64,000 nt of DNA, taken from Cepaea nemoralis. Its lineage: Eukaryota > Mollusca > Gastropoda > Stylommatophora > Helicidae. The notes beneath the pieces are model-generated. The model had not been told where the DNA came from and ran no database searches. It saw only the letters and a list, made by a program, of their open reading frames with translations. Shown piece after piece: positions 59,739 through 64,000 of this stretch. The number at the start of each line of letters is the position of its first letter. Positions within the stretch are counted from its first letter, which is position 1. A program made the position numbers and the translations under genes. The stretch lies in assembly GCA_014155875.1 (NCBI GenBank), contig JACEFZ010027924.1, positions 30,001-94,000 of the forward strand, written 5' to 3'.

Positions 59739-59959
59739 GAGAAGCGGCTGGCCGAGTGGCTTTCCTTCGGGAGACCCGGGTTCGAATCCTTGGTAAGGTG
59801 TGGGATTTTTTTTCTGTCGGGGACAAAAAGAAAATCCTAACCTGTACAGTTCGCGGCGACTGCACTAGCCAGGCGATCTTAATTCCCCAGGCTCAACCCC
59901 CCCCCCCCCCCCCATCCCTTGCCATACACCGCAAGGTACTATATTGGCAGTCAATGACA
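59739..59959 (+). mobile_element. SINE family 4
   Basis: Head GCGGCTGGCCGAGTGGC and box B GGGTTCGAATCC, spaced closer than in the 59.2-kb copy, so part of the tRNA arm region is missing. A poly-C run lies at 59898-59913. Flanked by the exact 12-bp duplication GTTTTCTAATGA (59727-59738, 59960-59971). Confidence 0.87.
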
Positions 59960-60244
59960 GTTTTCTAATGAAATCTAACGCCGCTACTACCCCCTCATCC
60001 CTTAAGTCGTGATTTCATCATGTTTGATTTTTCTCTCTTCTTGATACTTTGAGTATTTCTCGCAGGAATCTCATGTCTGTTGTTCTAATTTTTCTTTTCT
60101 CTAATTATGTCATTGTCCAGGTTTGATTGGTAACATAGAGTTGGTATGAAGATTCTGTTGTAGAGTGCTTTTTACTATCTACTGATACATAAAGGTACGG
60201 CGGGAAGTAAGATATGTTACCTGCTTAATTTTCCAACAATGGTG

Positions 60245-60490
60245 GACGGAACAACTTCGTGGCGAAGTAATCAAGCCGTTCGACTCGGGCTCCGAAGGTT
60301 GTGGGCTTGATTCCGGGCCGCATCCTTCGGTTCACGAGTGAAACTTTTCGGAGACTCGTGTGGGTCGTCGCTAGAACTACGGAGTTCATGCTTTGTGCTA
60401 CGCTTTCCGCGCTGCGGAAAGAGACCGAGCCATATGGGATAAATACCCGGTGCAATGAAGTCGACCCTGTCGACTTTTAAGCGACTGTTT
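60245..60490 (+). mobile_element. SINE family 3
   Basis: Head with GCGAAGTAATCAAGCCGTTC and GGGCTTGATTCCGGGCC, then TTCGGTTCACGAGTGAAAC, CTACGGAGTTCATGCTTTGT and TCGACTTTTAAGCGACTG. A fragment of the same family is at 60575-60668. Confidence 0.78.
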
Positions 60491-60574
60491 AAACATTTTT
60501 TGTTGTCTTTACTACTGTTGGCAATGAGTTGGTTTGTCTTACTGTATGTAGTCTTAATCTACTGTTATGTCAAA

Positions 60575-60668
60575 TAATGGATGCTTTGTGCGGCGTTTTT
60601 GGCGGGTCGCCTTGCGGAAAGAGACCGAGCCATGTGAGAAAACCCGGGTCAATGAAATCTTTCTGGTG
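60575..60668 (+). mobile_element. SINE family 3 fragment
   Basis: CTTTGTGCGGCGTTTTTGGC and CTTGCGGAAAGAGACCGAGC, then GTCAATGAAATCTTTCTGG. Central part only. Confidence 0.65.
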
Positions 60669-60889
60669 ACTGCGGATTCCATCGACGATGAACAGTAATT
60701 TTCGTGTTGCATTCTGGCGGCGGCATTGTGCACAGTATACATGTTCGGGCTGTTTGTTGGCTTGCTGAGACTCCTGTCTATTCCACTTTTCACAGTGGAC
60801 ACTGTGGAGCATTTTGTTTGATATTCACTGGCACAGGAACGGAGCATAATGGGGACGCCCATTTCCCGTCAAGTTGAAACCGCGACTAA

Positions 60890-60971
60890 CTAGCTAACCA
60901 ACCAACCAACCAACCAACCAGCCAAACAACCAACCAACCAACCAACCAACCAACCAACCAACCAACCAACC

Positions 60972-61033
<62 letters not shown>
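60890..61033 (+). repeat. (ACCA)n-(ACTA)n microsatellite
   Basis: About 18 ACCA units change abruptly to about 14 ACTA units (one C to T change repeated through the block). Confidence 0.9.
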
Positions 61034-61469
61034 CTAATGGATGCCTACGTTTTATTTACTTACTCGTATCTTTCGAGAAATTAGGGATATTCACATTGAA
61101 CATTCAGCGTTCATCACAGATGCTGTACGTTTGCTATTCCATGATGTGTATGTCTGATACTCTTAGTACTGTGTACATTTACAGATTCTCACACTGTAAC
61201 TTAGAATTATTAGAATTGTGTTTTACATGAGTGAACCTCTGTATCAGAAAGTTTGCTTTTGTTATGTTTTGTTTATCCTGTTTATTCTTGCGAATTATTG
61301 CTTAATCCCATTTGTTCTTACGACTTATTGCTTAACCCCGTCTGTTCTTGTCATGTTGTGCTTATCCTTATTTGATCATGTTCTTAATCCAGTTTTTGCA
61401 GCTCCCTGAAGCTGTAAATCTTTAACATGTTCTCCACTGCCAAATGGTCATGTTATTAAAGGAAACATG
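61034..61469. other. Spacer
   Basis: No supported feature. Confidence 0.35.
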
Positions 61470-61920
61470 GACCTATTGCAGATACTGCTGTTGGCTGTTG
61501 GTTGTGAAGTGTTAAGTTATTACATATTCTAAGCCAAGACATGCGGTTGGGTTTCCACTTCCATTCTTCAACGGTTTTCCTTCTCAGACAATTCTCATTC
61601 TGATAATTACGTGGTACCCATTTACAGATACTGCTCTTGGGATGTAAAATGTTAAAGTTCCTTTACATATTCTAAGGACCGACATATGAGGTGGGATAAC
61701 CAGTACCAAGCCTCGCCACGTTTTCTTCTCAGACAAATATAAGAAAACTCAGATAATTACCTGGTACTCACTTTTATGATGTTATATGGAATCTAGAGCC
61801 TCTATGTCTGGAGAAGAATAACACCCCCACACTCACCTTTTGTATTCCCCTAAGGCTTGAACCCTGATTACGGTCTTGATGTTCAAACGCACTAACCACA
61901 ATACCACTATACGTTGATTA
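61470..61920 (-). mobile_element. tRNA-headed SINE with a doubled body (family 5)
   Basis: Minus-strand head: TGGTATTGTGGTTAGTGCGT (box A) and CAGGGTTCAAGCC (box B). Two body copies follow: 61625-61775 and 61475-61620, each with CAGATACTGCT..TGG, TTACATATTCTAAG and TTCTCAGACAA. Only one copy of this family is seen in the window. Confidence 0.55.
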
Positions 61921-62164
61921 CAATATTTCAGTAGGCGTATCATAATTATAACTCAATTATGTAAGTAACGATGACGCAGGTACTCAATGTGTGTCTATTA
62001 TGTGAGCAAAATAAAACCAGCAATACTAGCCCGAGGCACCGTACATATAATACATGCGTTAAGGGATTGGCGAGTACAAGTTACAACATGATATGCCAAG
62101 TCCTTCAATAACAGTGGCTCGTGCCTTAAGCAACAATCGCGTTTAATTATAAGCTAAATTGGGG
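61921..62164. other. Spacer
   Basis: No supported feature. Confidence 0.3.
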
Positions 62165-62400
62165 GAATCCATGGCTAAGAGGTTACGGTGTCCGCCTCAG
62201 GTTCAGGAGGTACAGTGTTAAATCCCAGTTTAGGACGGGACATTGTGTCCAAGAACCACTCGTATCTAATGGTACCAAACAGTCCCCTGATTTTTGGGTA
62301 GTGAGATCGGATACAAGGATGTCTGGGATGAGGGCGGAAAATTAGGTCATCTTTGCAAGGTGTTTGCGGTAAAAATTCCACGGAGGTTGCATACTATAAA
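62165..62400 (+). mobile_element. Possible tRNA-headed SINE (family 6)
   Basis: GGCTAAGAGGTTACGGTGTC resembles box A and AGTGTTAAATCCC resembles a worn box B, 40 bp apart. The body has no second copy here. It is not a functional tRNA gene because no acceptor stem closes. Confidence 0.4.
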
Positions 62401-62490
62401 CAGTAGGACTTACGACATCTACCCTGGCAAAATTGTTAGGAAAGACATGGGCACATTGAGCTCGTTACCTTGGATGGAATCAGCCTAGAG

Positions 62491-63124
62491 CAATGGTTCT
62501 CAACCATTTTTACCCCATGCACCCCCTTCACAAGCCGGCTTCCTGGCCTAGAGGTTAACAACCTTTCTCCGTAATCTCGAATACTCTCGTAAGCAACGTG
62601 ACGACGGTGAGAATCAGCAGTGGTTCGAATCGCGTCGGTAACTTACGGGGTATATGAGCCGGCCGCTCAGAAAGCAATGGCAAACTACAGAGCGTAATCT
62701 TGCCAAAGAAATCAACAATCAGCTGAAAGATGCTGATGTTGACAGCGATGTCATGTAAAGGATATGCAAAATTTTTTTTTACCCCCTTCACAGTATGTTC
62801 AGAATGCCATTTCTCCCTTTAGTATTTCCTTCTTATAAATGTCCCCTCTCCTACACAGTATACGTAAAGATGAAATTTAATAACACATACTTGAGCAAGT
62901 CTAGAGTCTACATAAAACGTGATTTGCGGGTTTACTTGCGTTATAAAACGAATTTCAGAAGAGCGAGAAGTATAGAACAATTAAGAATGGAAGGAAAAAA
63001 CAATATCAATTAATCGGTTCTTGTATTAACGCGATCTTGAATTGATATTAATTTCCCCCCCCCCCCTTCCGCCCCATTGGACACCATAAAATTCCCCCCC
63101 CCCCCCCCCGGTTGAGAACCACTG
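62491..63124 (+). mobile_element. hAT-type MITE hosting a SINE
   Basis: Left end CAATGGTTCTCAACCATTTT and right end CCGGTTGAGAACCACTG are inverted repeats of the widespread hAT terminus CAGTGGTTCTCAACC. Poly-C runs lie just inside the right end (63055-63066 and 63094-63109). I could not find a matching 8-bp target duplication. There is no transposase. A family A SINE sits inside. Confidence 0.75.
62533..62780 (+). mobile_element. SINE family A, inserted in the hAT MITE
   Basis: GCCGGCTTCCTGGCCTAGAG head, GAAAGCAATGGCAAACTACA core, GGATATGCAAAA tail with a T run. Exact 12-bp target duplication ACCCCCTTCACA at 62521-62532 and 62781-62792, which fixes both ends. Confidence 0.9.
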
Positions 63125-63484
63125 AGAGCAGAAAACCTTACACAAATGCATGCTGAAATCGGAAACACTGACCTTTGACATAACTAGATGTGACGTACTT
63201 CTCTCGGCAGAGGTACGAAGAAGAGGTAAAAAGATAAGTTTTGTCAGTTACAGAAGAGACACGGAACCGGTATATCATATTTATCAAGTGTTTTAAGTAA
63301 CACGAAAACCGTTTGTAACATCTGGCATTTGTTGTGAAGAGTCACAGAACTTGTGGCAACATTTTAAAATATTGTTTGACAGACAGAAAACATTACAGAT
63401 ATATAAGTGTTAATAACAGTAAGTGAATTGTTGAACTAAAACATGACCCTTTAGTAAATTTGTAAAGTATATAAATAACACATA
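63125..63484. other. Spacer
   Basis: No supported feature. Confidence 0.35.
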
Positions 63485-63755
63485 GTGTTAACAGTGATTA
63501 GAGTCATTAGACGTAGACAGTCAAAATATTTTGAGCATGTTATGAGAAGAAATGACTTGGAGAACTTGGTGACAACTGGCAAGATCGAAGGGAAGAGACC
63601 AAGGGGAAGACCGAGAAGTAAATACCTGGATGGCTTGGCCACGTGGCATGGTCGAGAAAGGAAAACGAAGCTGATCCACGACACTGGTGATCGAGTGAGA
63701 TGGCAGAACATGACCGCCCACGCTTATCGGCATGGAACATGATGGATAGATGGAG
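63485..63755 (+). mobile_element. RTE-like family B, 3' end copy
   Basis: The open frame reads RRRQSKYFEHVMRRNDLENL, VTTGKIEGKRPRGRPRSKYL, ATWHGRERKTKLIHDTGDRV and MTAHAYRHGT stop, then ATGGATAGATGG tail. This is the best-preserved family B end in the window and shows the Trp that is a stop at 29403. Confidence 0.85.
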
Positions 63756-63903
63756 TGGTAATAGTTTGTCAATTCTTGAAGTAACATATATTCAGTACAT
63801 ACATTAAGCAGTACTTAACCACAGTAGTCATAAACAATATATTGCCCGATTTATGCCTGGCATATTTCGCTGTACCTCGTCAGGTGTATTCCGCAGAGTT
63901 ATA
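63756..63903. other. Spacer between two RTE tails
   Basis: No supported feature. Confidence 0.3.
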
Positions 63904-64000
63904 TATCCATCCATCCATCATGTGCCATGCCGGTAAGCGTGGGCGGTCATGTTCTGCCATCTCACTCGATCACCAGAATCGTGGATCAGCTCTGTGTTTC
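63904..64000 (-). mobile_element. RTE-like family B, 3' end copy (continues beyond window)
   Basis: (ATCC)n tail, then the minus-strand end of the ORF (TAYRHGT region and DSGDRVRW region). Only the last ~95 bp is inside the window. It faces the copy at 63485-63755 tail to tail. Confidence 0.8.

Overview
This is animal (invertebrate metazoan) nuclear DNA. It is AT-rich, full of tri- and tetranucleotide microsatellites, and packed with several tRNA-headed SINE families, non-LTR retrotransposons, a Ty3/gypsy LTR element and short inverted-repeat DNA transposons. Only one host gene family is recognisable: a leucine-rich repeat (LRR) protein with two paralogous copies in the same orientation about 49 kb apart. 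I cannot fix the phylum; a mollusc or arthropod genome would fit. There are no operons, no convincing rRNA or free tRNA genes, and no CRISPR array.

Layout. 1-0.84 kb: 3' end of LRR copy 1. 0.84-5.4 kb: MITE and SINE fragments, then a block where long TCTA/TCTG/TCCG arrays alternate with a GC-rich repeat unit and the 3' end of a CR1/L2-type retrotransposon. 6.8-23.5 kb: one minus-strand Ty3/gypsy provirus inserted in GA-rich DNA. TTAG flanks both outer LTRs. The 3' end (LTR plus integrase) and the 5' end (gag plus leader plus LTR plus flank) have each been tandemly duplicated, about 3.2 and 3.4 kb. gag, protease, reverse transcriptase, RNase H and integrase are all present but broken. 24.6-29.8 kb: an RTE-type copy split by an I/Jockey-type element (endonuclease, RT, RNase H, also broken), both lying in a ~49-bp repeat. 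30.3-31.9 kb: two minisatellites, one of which grew out of an RTE fragment. 32-48 kb: a carpet of SINEs, MITEs, RTE tails and a mariner relic with no host gene seen. 48.2-54.1 kb: LRR copy 2, with an RTE fragment and a MITE in its upstream intron and an apparently intact full-length RTE-type element inserted just after its stop codon. 54-64 kb: more MITEs, nested SINEs, microsatellites and two RTE tails at the right edge.

The two LRR copies share an unusual short cysteine cap at the C-terminus. Copy 1 is open as far as it is visible; copy 2 has one frameshift. The remaining sequence is best read as a layered record of insertions. Flanking target-site duplications allow the order of several of them to be read directly: SINE in SINE, SINE in hAT MITE, RTE at the LRR stop codon, I-element in RTE, and SINE in one arm of the provirus duplication.
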